A stretch of DNA of 64,000 bases from Corynebacterium hylobatis (lineage in GTDB: Bacteria > Actinomycetota > Actinomycetes > Mycobacteriales > Mycobacteriaceae): NCBI RefSeq assembly GCF_003955685.1, contig NZ_RXHJ01000016.1:30573-94572 (forward strand), given 5' to 3'. Numbering within the stretch: position 1 is the first letter of the stretch; every line of letters starts with the position of its first letter. The translations under genes and the position numbers were made by a program. This document shows positions 29,540-38,380 of this stretch, one piece after another. A model generated the notes under the pieces. The model ran no database searches, was not told the origin of the DNA, and worked only from the letters and a program-made list of their open reading frames with translations.

Positions 29540-31783
29540 CTAATTCTGGCCCTCGACGAGGACCAGGGAGATCTTGCCGCGGTTGTCGATGTCGGCGATC
29601 TCAACCTGGATCTTGTCGCCCACGTTGATCACGTCCTCGACCTTCTCGATGCGCTCGTCGCCACCCAGGTTGGAGATGTGGATCAGACCGTCACGGCCCG
29701 GGGTCAGGGAGACGAAGGCGCCGAACGGCACGGTCTTGACCACGGTGCCGAGGAAACGCTCGCCGATCTTGGGCAGCTGCGGGTTGGCGATGGAGTTGAT
29801 CTTGTCCATCGCGGCGTCGACCGCCGCACCGGTGGTGGCGGAGACGTGCACGGTGCCGTCATCCTCGATGGACACGTCGGCTCCGGTCTCCTCCGTGATG
29901 GAGTTGATGGTCTTGCCCTTCGGACCGATGAGCTCACCGATCTTGGACACCGGGATCTTCAGGCTGGTGATCTTCGGTGCCAGGTCGGACATCTCGTCCG
30001 GGGCGTCGATGACCTCGGCCATGGTGTCCAGGATGGCCAGACGGGCGTCACGGGCCTGGGACAGGGCGTCGGCGAGCACCTTCGAGGGGATGCCGTCGAG
30101 CTTGGTGTCCAACTGCAGGGCGGTGATGAACTCGGCGGTGCCGGCCACCTTGAAGTCCATGTCACCGAAGGCGTCCTCCGCACCGAGGATGTCGGTGAGG
30201 GAGACGTAGCGGGTCTCACCGTCGACCTCGTCGGAGACCAGGCCCATGGCGATACCCGCGACCGGTGCCTTCAGCGGCACACCGGCGTTGTACAGGGCGA
30301 GGGTGGAGGCGCAGACGGAACCCATGGAGGTGGAGCCGTTGGAGCCCAGGGCCTCGGAGACCTGGCGGATGGCGTAGGGGAACTCCTCACGCGTCGGCAG
30401 CACCGGCTCGATGGCGCGCTCGGCCAGCGCCCCGTGGCCGATCTCGCGGCGCTTCGGGGAACCCACACGACCGGTCTCACCGGTGGAGTACGGCGGGAAG
30501 TTGTAGTGGTGGATGTAGCGCTTGGAGGTCTCCACGGACAGCGAGTCGATCTGCTGCTCCATCTTGAGCATGTCCAGGGTGGTCACACCCAGGATCTGGG
30601 TCTCGCCACGCTCGAAGAGGGCGGAACCGTGGGCACGCGGGATGAGGTCCACCTCGACACCCAGGTCACGGATGTCGGAGGGGCCGCGGCCGTCGATACG
30701 GAAGCCCTCGGTCAGGATCTTGCTGCGCACGATCTGCTTCATCAGGGAGTTGAAGGCGGCACGGATCTGCTTGGAGGCGTCCCCGGTGGCGAAGGTGTCC
30801 AGCAGGGACTCCTCGACCTCCACCATGTAGGCGTTGGCGGCGTCCTCGCGTTCGTGCTTGCCCTTGATGGTCATCAGCTTGGTCAGCTTCTGCTCCGCCT
30901 TCTTCTTCACCACGGAGAAGACCTCGTCGGAGTAGGCGGGGAACAGCGGGAACTCCTGGCGTTCCTTCGCGGCGCGCTCAGCAAGGCCGGCCTGGGCCTG
31001 GCACAGGAGGGCGATGAAGGGCTTCGCGGCCTCCAGGCCCTGGGCGACGACGTCCTCGGTCGGGGTCGGGGCACCGTCCTCGATGAGCTGGAGGGCGTGG
31101 TCGGCGGCGCCGGCCTCCACCATCATGATGGCGACGTCGTCGGAGCTGCCCTTGCCCTGCCCGGGGAGGCGGCCGGAGACGACCATCTCGAAGACGCTCT
31201 TCTCACGCTGCGCGTGGGTCGGGAAGGCGATCCACTGGCCCTTCGGGTGCTTTTCGTCGGTGATCAGCGCCACGCGGACAGCGCCGACCGGGCCGGAGAC
31301 CGGCAGGCCGGAGAGCTGGGTGGCGGCGGAGGCGCCGTTGATGGCGACGACGTCGTAGAAGTCCTCCGGGTTGTGCGAGAGCACGGTGATGATGACCTGG
31401 ACCTCGTTGCGCAGACCCGACACGAAGGTGGGGCGCAGCGGGCGGTCGATCAGGCGGGCGGCCAGAATGGCCTCCGTGCCGGGACGTCCCTCACGGCGGA
31501 AGAAGGAACCGGGGATGCGGCCCGCGGCGTACATCCGCTCCTCGACGTCCACGGTCAGCGGGAAGAAGTCCAGGCCCTCGCGTGGCTGGTTGGATGCTGT
31601 GACGGTGGCCAGCAGCATGTTCTCGTCATCCAGGTAGGTGGTGACGGAACCGCCGGCCTGGCGGGCCAGCTGGCCGGTCTCAAAACGGATCGTGCGGGTG
31701 CCGAAGGCACCGTTGTCGATCTCTACGGCGGCCTCGGTCACCCCGAAGTCCTCGTCCACGTGAAAAGTCACGGGATTGCTCAT
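29540..31783 (-). CDS. pnp: Polynucleotide phosphorylase
   Basis: A phosphorolytic 3'-5' exoribonuclease of the degradosome type (called gpsI in corynebacteria). The 747-residue protein has two RNase PH domains (about 10-240 and 350-590; [20 protein letters not shown] in the first), a KH domain ([18 protein letters not shown]) and a C-terminal S1 domain ([20 protein letters not shown]). GAAGGAGAT precedes ATG 31783. rpsO lies upstream, as usual, but here a divergent membrane-protease gene separates them. Confidence 0.97.
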   Translation of the reverse strand: MSNPVTFHVDEDFGVTEAAVEIDNGAFGTRTIRFETGQLARQAGGSVTTYLDDENMLLATVTASNQPREGLDFFPLTVDVEERMYAAGRIPGSFFRREGRPGTEAILAARLIDRPLRPTFVSGLRNEVQVIITVLSHNPEDFYDVVAINGASAATQLSGLPVSGPVGAVRVALITDEKHPKGQWIAFPTHAQREKSVFEMVVSGRLPGQGKGSSDDVAIMMVEAGAADHALQLIEDGAPTPTEDVVAQGLEAAKPFIALLCQAQAGLAERAAKERQEFPLFPAYSDEVFSVVKKKAEQKLTKLMTIKGKHEREDAANAYMVEVEESLLDTFATGDASKQIRAAFNSLMKQIVRSKILTEGFRIDGRGPSDIRDLGVEVDLIPRAHGSALFERGETQILGVTTLDMLKMEQQIDSLSVETSKRYIHHYNFPPYSTGETGRVGSPKRREIGHGALAERAIEPVLPTREEFPYAIRQVSEALGSNGSTSMGSVCASTLALYNAGVPLKAPVAGIAMGLVSDEVDGETRYVSLTDILGAEDAFGDMDFKVAGTAEFITALQLDTKLDGIPSKVLADALSQARDARLAILDTMAEVIDAPDEMSDLAPKITSLKIPVSKIGELIGPKGKTINSITEETGADVSIEDDGTVHVSATTGAAVDAAMDKINSIANPQLPKIGERFLGTVVKTVPFGAFVSLTPGRDGLIHISNLGGDERIEKVEDVINVGDKIQVEIADIDNRGKISLVLVEGQN

Positions 31784-31856
31784 GTATCTCCTTCAATGAG
31801 AGGTCGGTGATCGTCGATGCCACCGAAAATGTGTCGTCCTTGATACAACGAAGCAC

Positions 31857-31863
31857 TATTCTA
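31857..31863. promoter_or_regulatory. Shared -10 for pnp and CPBP gene
   Basis: CTATTCTAG gives TATTCT (31857-31862) on the + strand, 7 nt before ATG 31870, and TAGAAT (31858-31863) on the reverse strand, about 75 nt before pnp. The two hexamers share five base pairs, so this is a symmetric, bidirectional -10. Confidence 0.55.
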
Positions 31864-31869
31864 GCAGGC

Positions 31870-32397
31870 ATGCTCATGCTGGCCATATGGTGCTTGCCGA
31901 CGCTCGTGGACTTCACCGTCCGCCGGGGCGCACCGGCCGTTTTCCGCCGCAACGGCCTCATCGCGGCGGGCTGGTGGTGGATCGGCTGGGGCGTGGTCGT
32001 CGGGCTCCTCGGATTCCTGGTCGGCCATGTCGCGGCGATGAACATCCCGGCCTCCGCGCTGGGTTCCCCCGGGGTGGCAGGCGGCATCACCGGCCTGGGC
32101 AGCATGGTCGGCGTCGCAGCCGCCGCGGCGGGAGAGGAGATCTTCTTCCGCGGTTTCCTGCAGGGCTGGCTCGATTCCCGCTGGGGTGTGCGGGTCGCCC
32201 TGTGGGGCCAGGCCGTGGCTTTCCTCCTCCCCCACTTACTGCTGGTCCTGGTGGACCCGGCCCTGTGGGTGCTGCTGCCCGTGCAGTTCCTCATCGGCCT
32301 GGCCCTCGGCGTGCTGCGGTGGCGTTCCGGTTCCGTGTGGCCGGCGGTGGTCGCCCACGTGCTGACCAACGTGATCGCGGGCCTGCTCTACCAGTGA
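31870..32397 (+). CDS. CPBP-family intramembrane metalloprotease
   Basis: A 175-residue membrane protein with about five helices and all three CPBP (CAAX/Abi) motifs: GEEIFFRGFLQGW with the Glu-Glu pair, a helix with His in FLLPHLLLV, and AVVAHVLTN with His and Asn. The substrate is unknown. I chose ATG 31870 because -10 TATTCT ends 7 nt before it; GTG 31807 upstream would overlap the pnp leader. It is inserted between rpsO and pnp, which usually adjoin. Confidence 0.82.
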   Translation: MLMLAIWCLPTLVDFTVRRGAPAVFRRNGLIAAGWWWIGWGVVVGLLGFLVGHVAAMNIPASALGSPGVAGGITGLGSMVGVAAAAAGEEIFFRGFLQGWLDSRWGVRVALWGQAVAFLLPHLLLVLVDPALWVLLPVQFLIGLALGVLRWRSGSVWPAVVAHVLTNVIAGLLYQ

Positions 32398-32411
32398 GCC
32401 GGGGACGGCAA

Positions 32412-32443
32412 AACCCGCCCGGCCGGTGTCGGCGGGGCGGGTT
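32412..32443. terminator. Bidirectional terminator between CPBP gene and rpsO
   Basis: Stem AACCCGCCC / GGGCGGGTT with an inner GCCG/CGGC pair and a small loop. AAAA to the left gives a U-tract for the reverse strand, i.e. for rpsO. Confidence 0.75.
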
Positions 32444-32460
32444 CCGGGGAAAGTCAGCGA

Positions 32461-32730
32461 CTAGCGACGCAGGCCCAGGCGGGCGATCAGGTCACGGTAG
32501 CGGCCGATGTTCTCGCCGGCCAGGTACTTCAGCAGGCCACGACGGCGACCGACGAGCAGCAGCAGGCCACGACGGGAGTGGTGGTCGTGCTTGTGGAACT
32601 TCAGGTGCTCGGTCAGGGTGTTGATGCGGTTGGTCAGCATCGCGACCTGGGCCTCCGGGGAACCGGTGTCGGTCTCGTGCAGACCGTACTCGGCCAGGAT
32701 CGTCTTCTTCTGCTCAGAAGTCAGAGCCAT
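32461..32730 (-). CDS. rpsO: 30S ribosomal protein S15
   Basis: The 89-residue product matches S15 throughout: [76 protein letters not shown]. It binds 16S rRNA early in 30S assembly. AAGGAAAAGAG precedes ATG 32730. It reads away from iunH by 100 bp, in the same direction. Confidence 0.98.
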   Translation of the reverse strand: MALTSEQKKTILAEYGLHETDTGSPEAQVAMLTNRINTLTEHLKFHKHDHHSRRGLLLLVGRRRGLLKYLAGENIGRYRDLIARLGLRR

Positions 32731-32830
32731 GGGATTTCTCTTTTCCTTGTTTCAGTCCACATGAAGGATCACCGGTTGACCGGTGGGCGCAACTGCTGTG
32801 GACCGCAGTCGCATGAAGCCTCGGGAAATC

Positions 32831-33823
32831 TTACCGGTCGGCGGCCTGGGGGACCAAATCCCGACGGGCCGGGGTCCGCTCCGCCAGCGACGTGAGCCGC
32901 TGCATGAACTCCGCCAGGAAACGCTCGACATCGACGGCGACCGCGACGCGGGCGGTTTTGACGGGATCGTTGAGGCGGTCGTGATCGCCTATGGTCCGGC
33001 CGCGGGTCTCCCCCACCAGGTCGACCTTGAGGTTGATGTCCAGACAGGTGACCAGGCTGGGATCCACCGCCACGGCAACGGCCAGCGGGTCGTGCAGTCC
33101 GCAGCCGCCCAGGTTCGGGGCGGTCGTCTCATAGGCCCTGATGTAGTAGTCGGTGGCGTCGGCGAGGAAGTCCCCGCCCGCGGTGCCCAGTTCCCGCCAC
33201 TGCGCGGTCTCCTCCGTCGTGAGCAGGGTCTGCAGGGTCACGTCCAGGCCGATCATGGTGACGTCCCGGGAGCGGCGGAAGAGCAGGTCGGTGGCCTCGG
33301 GGTCCTGGTTGACATTGGCCTCGGCCCAGGGTCGGACGTTGCCCGGCACGCTCAGCGCACCACCCATCATGACGATCCGTGCGTTCTCCGCAAAGTGGTC
33401 GTCGGCTTCGATGGCGGCGGCGATCGTCGTCGACGGTCCGGTGGGCACGATGACCAGGTCCTCCCCGTGCTCGCGCACCGACTGGACGAGGAAGTCCACG
33501 GCATTGCCCCCGGCGGCCTGGACACTCGGTTCCGGGAGCACGGCCTCGCCGATGCCGTTGACGCCGTGGATGAACTCGGAGATCTCCAGCACCTCGAAGG
33601 AATCGCGCGTCCGGGCGTGCGGGACGCCGGCGTAGACGGGGATGTCGCTGCGGCCGAAGAGTTCGAGGATGGCCAGGGCGTTGCGCACCCCGGTCTCCAC
33701 AGCCACGTTGCCGTAGGTGCCGGTGATGCCGATGACCTCGAGCTCGGGCGAGCCGAGGGCGTAGGCCAGGGCGAGGGCATCGTCGATGCCGGTGTCGAGG
33801 TCGAGGATGATCTTCCTGGGCAC
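32831..33823 (-). CDS. iunH: Inosine-uridine preferring nucleoside hydrolase
   Basis: A 330-residue ribonucleoside hydrolase for purine and pyrimidine salvage. The calcium-binding signature DLDTGIDDALAL is at residues 8-19, with VVIVPTGPSTTIAAA-type and NVNQDPEATDLLF segments and a His in GCGLHDPLAVAVAV. GTG 33823 is the start, with AAGGAG overlapping the ribF stop region 3 bp upstream, so it is coupled to ribF. The equivalent gene lies here in C. glutamicum. Confidence 0.93.
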   Translation of the reverse strand: MPRKIILDLDTGIDDALALAYALGSPELEVIGITGTYGNVAVETGVRNALAILELFGRSDIPVYAGVPHARTRDSFEVLEISEFIHGVNGIGEAVLPEPSVQAAGGNAVDFLVQSVREHGEDLVIVPTGPSTTIAAAIEADDHFAENARIVMMGGALSVPGNVRPWAEANVNQDPEATDLLFRRSRDVTMIGLDVTLQTLLTTEETAQWRELGTAGGDFLADATDYYIRAYETTAPNLGGCGLHDPLAVAVAVDPSLVTCLDINLKVDLVGETRGRTIGDHDRLNDPVKTARVAVAVDVERFLAEFMQRLTSLAERTPARRDLVPQAADR

Positions 33824-33826
33824 CGC

Positions 33827-34795
33827 CTACTCCTTGATGCCGAGGATCTCGCGGACCTTCTCCACGTCCGAGGTGATGGCGGCGGTCAGTTCCTCCACCG
33901 AGTTGTACTTGACCATGTCACGCACGTGGCCGACGAAGGCGACGTCCGCGGTGTGCCCGTAGAGGTCTGCTTCCCGGTCGAGGAGGAAGGACTCCACACT
34001 GCGCGGCTCGTTCCCGAAGGTGGGGTTGGTGCCCACGGAGATCGCCGCCGGATAGGGCACGTCGCGCTCCATGTTGCCGTCGATGGGGCGGTCATCGCGG
34101 ATGGTGAACCAGCCGGCGTAGACCCCGTCGGCGGGCAGCGCCATGGACTCCGGGAAGTACTGGTTGGCGGTGGGGAAACCCAGCTCGCGCCCGCCCCGGC
34201 CCGCTCCGTGGACGATGGGTCCGGTGACGATGAAGTCCCGGCCCAGTGCCCACGCCGCACGCTCGACATCGCTGTCGCCGAGGTATTCCCGGATGTTCGA
34301 GGAACAGATGCGGGTCTCCTCGTCGTAGAGGAGATCGACGATATTGATGTCGATGTCGTACTTCCTACCCAGCTCCCGCATCGTCTCGGACGTGCCGGCG
34401 GCGTTGCGGCCGAAGGTGAAGTTCTCCCCCACCACCACAGCCTTCGCCTTGAGCTTATCGCGCAGCAGGTCGGTGAAGTACTCCTCCGGCGACAGGCCCG
34501 CCAGATCACGCCGGAAGTCCACGACGAGCACGCCGTTGACTCCGAGCTCCATGGCATGGCGCAGGCGCTGCTCCACCGGCACCAGCAGCACCGGGCTGCG
34601 ATCGGGGGCGAAGATCGCCAGGGGGTGCGGGTCGAAGGTGACCAGCACACAGGGCAGCCCCTTGTCCCGGGAGACCCGGACCGCCTCATCGATGAGCGCC
34701 TGGTGCCCCCGGTGGACGCCGTCAAAGACCCCGATGGTGACCACCGATGCCTCCAGGTCCGCGGGGATGTCCTCAACTCCGTGCCAAACAATCAC
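33827..34795 (-). CDS. ribF: Bifunctional riboflavin kinase/FAD synthetase
   Basis: Turns riboflavin into FMN and then FAD. The 322-residue protein has the nucleotidyl-transferase domain (GVFDGVHRGHQALIDEA, TFDPHPLAIF, VVGENFTFGRNAAG, SSNIREYL) and the C-terminal kinase (FPTANQYFPE..., DGVYAGWF). The start is GTG 34795 with -10 TAGTCT (34802-34807) 6 nt before it. This leaderless promoter stands back to back with that of truB. Confidence 0.96.
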   Translation of the reverse strand: MIVWHGVEDIPADLEASVVTIGVFDGVHRGHQALIDEAVRVSRDKGLPCVLVTFDPHPLAIFAPDRSPVLLVPVEQRLRHAMELGVNGVLVVDFRRDLAGLSPEEYFTDLLRDKLKAKAVVVGENFTFGRNAAGTSETMRELGRKYDIDINIVDLLYDEETRICSSNIREYLGDSDVERAAWALGRDFIVTGPIVHGAGRGGRELGFPTANQYFPESMALPADGVYAGWFTIRDDRPIDGNMERDVPYPAAISVGTNPTFGNEPRSVESFLLDREADLYGHTADVAFVGHVRDMVKYNSVEELTAAITSDVEKVREILGIKE

Positions 34796-34801
34796 CGCTA
34801 C

Positions 34802-34818
34802 AGACTACGGCATAGACT
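34802..34818. promoter_or_regulatory. Back-to-back -10 elements of ribF and truB
   Basis: Reverse-strand TAGTCT (34802-34807) and forward TAGACT (34813-34818) are 5 bp apart in a 29-bp intergenic region. Each ends 6 nt from its start codon. The -35 of each would lie in the first codons of the other gene, so the two promoters overlap completely. Confidence 0.65.
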
Positions 34819-34824
34819 GCCGAT

Positions 34825-35718
34825 ATGACTGATCCCCTGGCCGGTTCCGGACTCGTAGTCGTTGACAAGCCCGCAGGCATGACCTCCCATGATGTCGTCT
34901 CCCGCCTGCGACGCTTCTTCTCCACCCGACGGGTCGGCCACGCCGGCACCCTCGACCCGATGGCCACCGGTGTGCTGGTCGTCGGCATCGAGCGCGGCAC
35001 CAAATTCCTCGCCCACATGGTCGCGGCCACGAAGTCCTACGACGCCACCATCCGCCTGGGCGCCGCCACCACCACCGACGACGCGGAAGGGGAGGTGACG
35101 GGCGGGGCGAGCGCGGTGTCGATAAGCGAGGAGCAGGTGCTCGCCGCCATCACCGAACTGACCGGGGACATCATGCAGCGCCCCTCCTCGGTCAGCGCCA
35201 TCAAGATCGACGGCCGCCGCGCCCATGAGCTCGTGCGTGCCGGGGAGGAGGTCGAGATCCCCGCCCGCCCCGTCACCGTCACGCGTTTCGACGCCCTCGC
35301 CTTCCGCCGCGAAGGTGACTTCCTCGACGTGGATGTCAGCGTCGACTGTTCCTCGGGCACCTACATCCGTTCCCTGGGCCGCGACCTCGGTGCGGCACTC
35401 GGCATCGGCGGGCACCTCACCGCCCTGCGGCGTACCGCCGTCGGCCCCTTCGTGCTCGACGACGCCCAACCCCTCGACTCCCTCGAGCACTCCCCGCAGC
35501 TCTCCCTCACCCTCGATGAAGCCCTGACCCGCAACTACCCCGTCCTGCCCGTCACCGATGAAGAGGCCGACGCCCTGGCCATGGGCAAATGGCTCGAACC
35601 CCGCGGACTGGAGGGTGTGCACGCCGCCGTCGCACCGGACGGGCGCGCCATCGCCCTGATCCGGGAGAAAGGCAAACGGTTGGCCACGGTCTTCGTCGCC
35701 CGCCCCTCGACCCTCTAG
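34825..35718 (+). CDS. truB: tRNA pseudouridine-55 synthase
   Basis: Makes psi-55 in the T-loop of tRNAs. The 297-residue protein shows GLVVVDKPAGMTSHDVV, the catalytic Asp in GHAGTLDPMATGVL (about residue 43), and SAIKIDGRRAHELVRAG. A C-terminal PUA-like part ends it. ATG 34825 is leaderless by the position of its -10. Its last 4 bp overlap the converging DUF559-type gene. Confidence 0.96.
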   Translation: MTDPLAGSGLVVVDKPAGMTSHDVVSRLRRFFSTRRVGHAGTLDPMATGVLVVGIERGTKFLAHMVAATKSYDATIRLGAATTTDDAEGEVTGGASAVSISEEQVLAAITELTGDIMQRPSSVSAIKIDGRRAHELVRAGEEVEIPARPVTVTRFDALAFRREGDFLDVDVSVDCSSGTYIRSLGRDLGAALGIGGHLTALRRTAVGPFVLDDAQPLDSLEHSPQLSLTLDEALTRNYPVLPVTDEEADALAMGKWLEPRGLEGVHAAVAPDGRAIALIREKGKRLATVFVARPSTL

Positions 35719-36659
35719 GCCGCCTGCCGGACCAGGCCCGCACGCACCCTCCCCGGCAGCCGCCCCTCCGCCAGATCCGCGTAGGTGGCATGCACAAGTG
35801 AGAAGCCCGCGTTCTGGAGGAGTCGCTCCCGCTCCCGGTCACGTTTCATCTGCGTCACCGGGTCCACCCCGGTGCTGCGCCCGTCGTATTTGATCTCCCC
35901 GTGCAGCTCGACGGCCAGGTGGCCGTTGAGCAGCAGATCCAGCCGGTACTTCCCCTCCAGCACCGGGACCTGCACCTGCAGCGTCTCCAGCCCCGGTAGG
36001 TCGGCCGCCAGGATCTGCGCCCTGCCCCAGGATTCCAACGGACTCTCCGAACGCGGATCCGCCAGCGCCAGGGCCCGGCGTGCTGTGCTGATCCCCCGGA
36101 CCGGCCCCAGCAGCTCCACCATGTGCTCGGCGCGACTGCGGCTCATGTACAGCATCGCCAGCACCGCATCGAAGGCGACGATGCCGGCCACCAGACCGTG
36201 GTACCTGGCGACGTCCACCGCTGTGCGCATGATCGTGCTCACCCGTAGTCCGTTGACCGTAGTGACCTCCTCCTGCCCGAGGGATGCTGCCCGGTAGACC
36301 ACCTGCTCCGGCCACTCCTGCCGGGGCCGCCGGGAGTTCCGCCCGGGTAGATTCAGCTCCACGAACTCATCCCGGCCGGGCACCGGAATCCCGTGCACCC
36401 GTGCTGCCGACCTGCCCGCCAGCACCGCCTTGTGGGTGCACAGCCCCACCGCCTGCACGCGTGCCTCATCCTGCTGCCAGCCGGCCAGACCCTCCCACCG
36501 CTGCTTCTCCACGACCATCTCCGGGCACAGCCGCACATACTCTCCTGCCGCCAACCGGCGCCGCAGTTCCCGGTCGAGTGTGTCGACCGCCGGCAGGTGG
36601 ATCATGGGGCACTCGGCTGCCCAGTCACGCATGGGGACGATGAATTTCTGTAGCTTCAT
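35715..36659 (-). CDS. DUF559-type protein with AbiEi-like N-terminus
   Basis: A 314-residue protein of a family common in actinobacteria. Residues 1-110 resemble the AbiEi antitoxin-like region. The middle (VSTIMRTAVDVARYHG; GIVAFDAVLAMLYMSR) leads to SPLESWGRAQI and a VSR/DUF559 nuclease-like C-terminus with RLDLLLNGHLAVELHGEIKYDG (possible PD-(D/E)xK Asp and Glu). No adjacent toxin gene is seen, so a toxin-antitoxin role is not supported. ATG 36659 is the only sensible start. Confidence 0.75.
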   Translation of the reverse strand: MKLQKFIVPMRDWAAECPMIHLPAVDTLDRELRRRLAAGEYVRLCPEMVVEKQRWEGLAGWQQDEARVQAVGLCTHKAVLAGRSAARVHGIPVPGRDEFVELNLPGRNSRRPRQEWPEQVVYRAASLGQEEVTTVNGLRVSTIMRTAVDVARYHGLVAGIVAFDAVLAMLYMSRSRAEHMVELLGPVRGISTARRALALADPRSESPLESWGRAQILAADLPGLETLQVQVPVLEGKYRLDLLLNGHLAVELHGEIKYDGRSTGVDPVTQMKRDRERERLLQNAGFSLVHATYADLAEGRLPGRVRAGLVRQAA

Positions 36660-36712
36660 GCCCGCAGTATGGAGCCCGGGACGAGGTGACCGGTAGGTGT
36701 CGGGGCCTGTTG

Positions 36713-36751
36713 CTGTGGACAACCGCTGACCGGTGGGAAGTCTGTCCACAG
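36713..36751. repeat. Inverted pair of DnaA-box-like sites
   Basis: CTGTGGACA (36713-36721) and TGTCCACAG (36743-36751) form a 9-bp inverted repeat. Read outward they give TTGTCCACA (reverse strand) and CTGTCCACA, one and two bases from the classical DnaA box and close to the GC-rich actinobacterial version. They lie in the 233-bp region upstream of the DUF559-type gene. Confidence 0.45.
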
Positions 36752-36785
36752 GAGGGTGGGTGCTGTCGGGTTAGGTCTTGACAGG

Positions 36786-36890
36786 TAGGTCCCGTCCGGT
36801 AGATCACGACACGTATCTCTCGGGATACCGCCCCTGGCTGGTGACCGCCCACCTGGGAGATACGTGTCCGGACCTAACGGACGAGACCTA
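36786..36890. repeat. 105-bp imperfect palindrome
   Basis: Two 34-bp arms (36786-36819 and 36857-36890) match in 29 of 34 positions as an inverted repeat. The innermost 12 bp are perfect (GACACGTATCTC / GAGATACGTGTC) around a 37-bp centre. It ends 3 bp from the stop of the PptT-like gene and lies about 125 bp upstream of the DUF559-type start. It could be a terminator without a U-tract or a mobile palindromic element; I see no second copy in the window. Confidence 0.8.
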
Positions 36891-36892
36891 CA

Positions 36893-37558
36893 TCAAGTCA
36901 CCGCCGTCGCCGCGATGACGTAACCGTCGCGGACCATCCACCGCCCGGAGATGAAGGGCACCGGGGTGGGCCGGGTCAGCAGGTAGGAGATGAATGTGCC
37001 GTCGGAACGGATGTCGATCTCGGCGTCCTCGAAACCCAGCCAGCGGTAGGTCATGGGGAACCACGCCTTGTAGGTGGCCTCCTTGGCGCAGAAGAGCAGC
37101 CGGTCAGCGCAGTCGATGCCCTCGGAGCGCAGGCGCTCCAGCTGGGGCATCTCCCCCGGCCGGGCGATGGAGCCGATGACCTCCGGGGGCAGGGGTTCGG
37201 CGGGTTCGGCGTCCAGACCCATGGAACGCACGTGTGTCTTCGGCGCGACGACGGCCGCCCGGAAGCCTTCGGTGTGGGTCATGGAGCCGGTGATGTCCTG
37301 GGGCCACAGCGGCATGCCGCGTTCCCCGCGGAGGATGGGTTCGTTGTCCCACTGCCCGAGGTCGCGCAGGGCCTGGTGGGCGCACCAGCGGGCGTCGCCG
37401 AACTCGGCCTTGCGGATGTCCACAGAGTGGGAGACCAGGGCCTGTTCCAGGGGGTGCAGGCCGAGGTAGTTCTGCAGGTCGGGGTTCTTCCGGTCGGTGA
37501 TGACGTAGCAGAAGCGGGCGGCTTCGGGGAAGAGGCTGGGTTCAAGCATCGCCGTCAC
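36893..37558 (-). CDS. pptT: 4'-phosphopantetheinyl transferase (PptT type)
   Basis: Activates carrier domains of fatty-acid, mycolate and siderophore synthases by adding phosphopantetheine. The 221-residue protein follows M. tuberculosis PptT: ILRGERGMPLWPQDITGSMTH, SMGLDAEPAEPLPPEV with the Mg2+-binding Asp/Glu, and LLFCAKEATYKAWFPMTYRW, LGFEDAEI. Start GTG 37558 or ATG 37549; both overlap the upstream metallophosphoesterase gene, which is coupled to it as in mycobacteria (Rv2795c-Rv2794c). Confidence 0.92.
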   Translation of the reverse strand: MTAMLEPSLFPEAARFCYVITDRKNPDLQNYLGLHPLEQALVSHSVDIRKAEFGDARWCAHQALRDLGQWDNEPILRGERGMPLWPQDITGSMTHTEGFRAAVVAPKTHVRSMGLDAEPAEPLPPEVIGSIARPGEMPQLERLRSEGIDCADRLLFCAKEATYKAWFPMTYRWLGFEDAEIDIRSDGTFISYLLTRPTPVPFISGRWMVRDGYVIAATAVT

Positions 37559-38357
37559 CGTGCCCGATGGTCATGACCGGGTGGGGCCAGGGGTGGAGGT
37601 GGCCGTGACGCTCCCATTCCCGCGGGTAACCGAGGGAGACCTCGATGTGCGGTACCCCGGCGACCACGGTTTCGCCGGGCATGTGGAGATGGCCGTAGAT
37701 GACGGCCTTAGCGTTGTAGCGTTCGGCCCAGGTGCGGGTGTGGCGGGTGCCGCACCACAGGGCGATCTCGGGGTGGCGCATGGCCAGGGTGGGTTCCTGT
37801 ACGAGCGGCCAGTGGTTGATCAGGATGGTGGGGCCGTCGATACGCGAGAGCCGTTTGATGGAGTAGGCCAGCCGGTCCCAGCACCAGGCCCGGACGTCGA
37901 CGAAGGGGGCGATGGCGAATTCGTCGGTCATCATGATCTGCCGGTCGTGGGCGGCCTGCACCGCCTCCTCCACCGTCAGTCCGGGGCCGCGGAAGGAGTA
38001 GTCGTAGAGGGTGAACAGCGGCACGATGGTCACGCCGTGGAACTCCGGGTAGGGGTCCTCGGGGGTGAGCACGTCGATGGCGCGGCAGCCGTCGACAAGC
38101 TCGGTGTATTTGTCGCGGCCCTGGTAGCGGTCGGTGGAGCGGGAGAACAGCTCGTGGTTGCCGGGCACCCAGATCACCTTGGCGAAGCGTGCCCGCAGCT
38201 GCCCCAGGATGCGCAGCACCAGGTCAGTCCGTTCGGCGACGTCGCCGGCGACGATCAGCCAGTCCGAGGGGTCGGTGGGCTGGATCTCGTCGATGCGGCC
38301 GGCGTTGGCCTTGACGGCCCCGTGCAGGTCGCTGACGGCCCATAGTGTCGTGGTCAT
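37542..38357 (-). CDS. Metallophosphoesterase, copy 1
   Basis: A 271-residue calcineurin-like phosphoesterase with the full two-metal motif set: SDLHGAV (near 9), [27 protein letters not shown] and YGHLHMPG. It is the homologue of Rv2795c, which overlaps pptT in the same manner and was linked to reversal of PptT action (from memory of the mycobacterial pair). A paralogue, clearly similar along its whole length, lies at 41141-41935. Confidence 0.92.
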   Translation of the reverse strand: MTTTLWAVSDLHGAVKANAGRIDEIQPTDPSDWLIVAGDVAERTDLVLRILGQLRARFAKVIWVPGNHELFSRSTDRYQGRDKYTELVDGCRAIDVLTPEDPYPEFHGVTIVPLFTLYDYSFRGPGLTVEEAVQAAHDRQIMMTDEFAIAPFVDVRAWCWDRLAYSIKRLSRIDGPTILINHWPLVQEPTLAMRHPEIALWCGTRHTRTWAERYNAKAVIYGHLHMPGETVVAGVPHIEVSLGYPREWERHGHLHPWPHPVMTIGHGDGDA

Positions 38358-38380
38358 GCGTGGCGCACCTCCTTATATCC

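Noticed and set aside
29678..31810. A 710-codon open frame opposite pnp
   Set aside because: Low-complexity Gly/Asp/His/Val-rich translation without any domain; pnp on the other strand is unmistakable.
35715..36659. Type IV toxin-antitoxin system
   Set aside because: The N-terminus resembles AbiEi, but no AbiEii toxin gene is adjacent and the C-terminus is DUF559/VSR-like.
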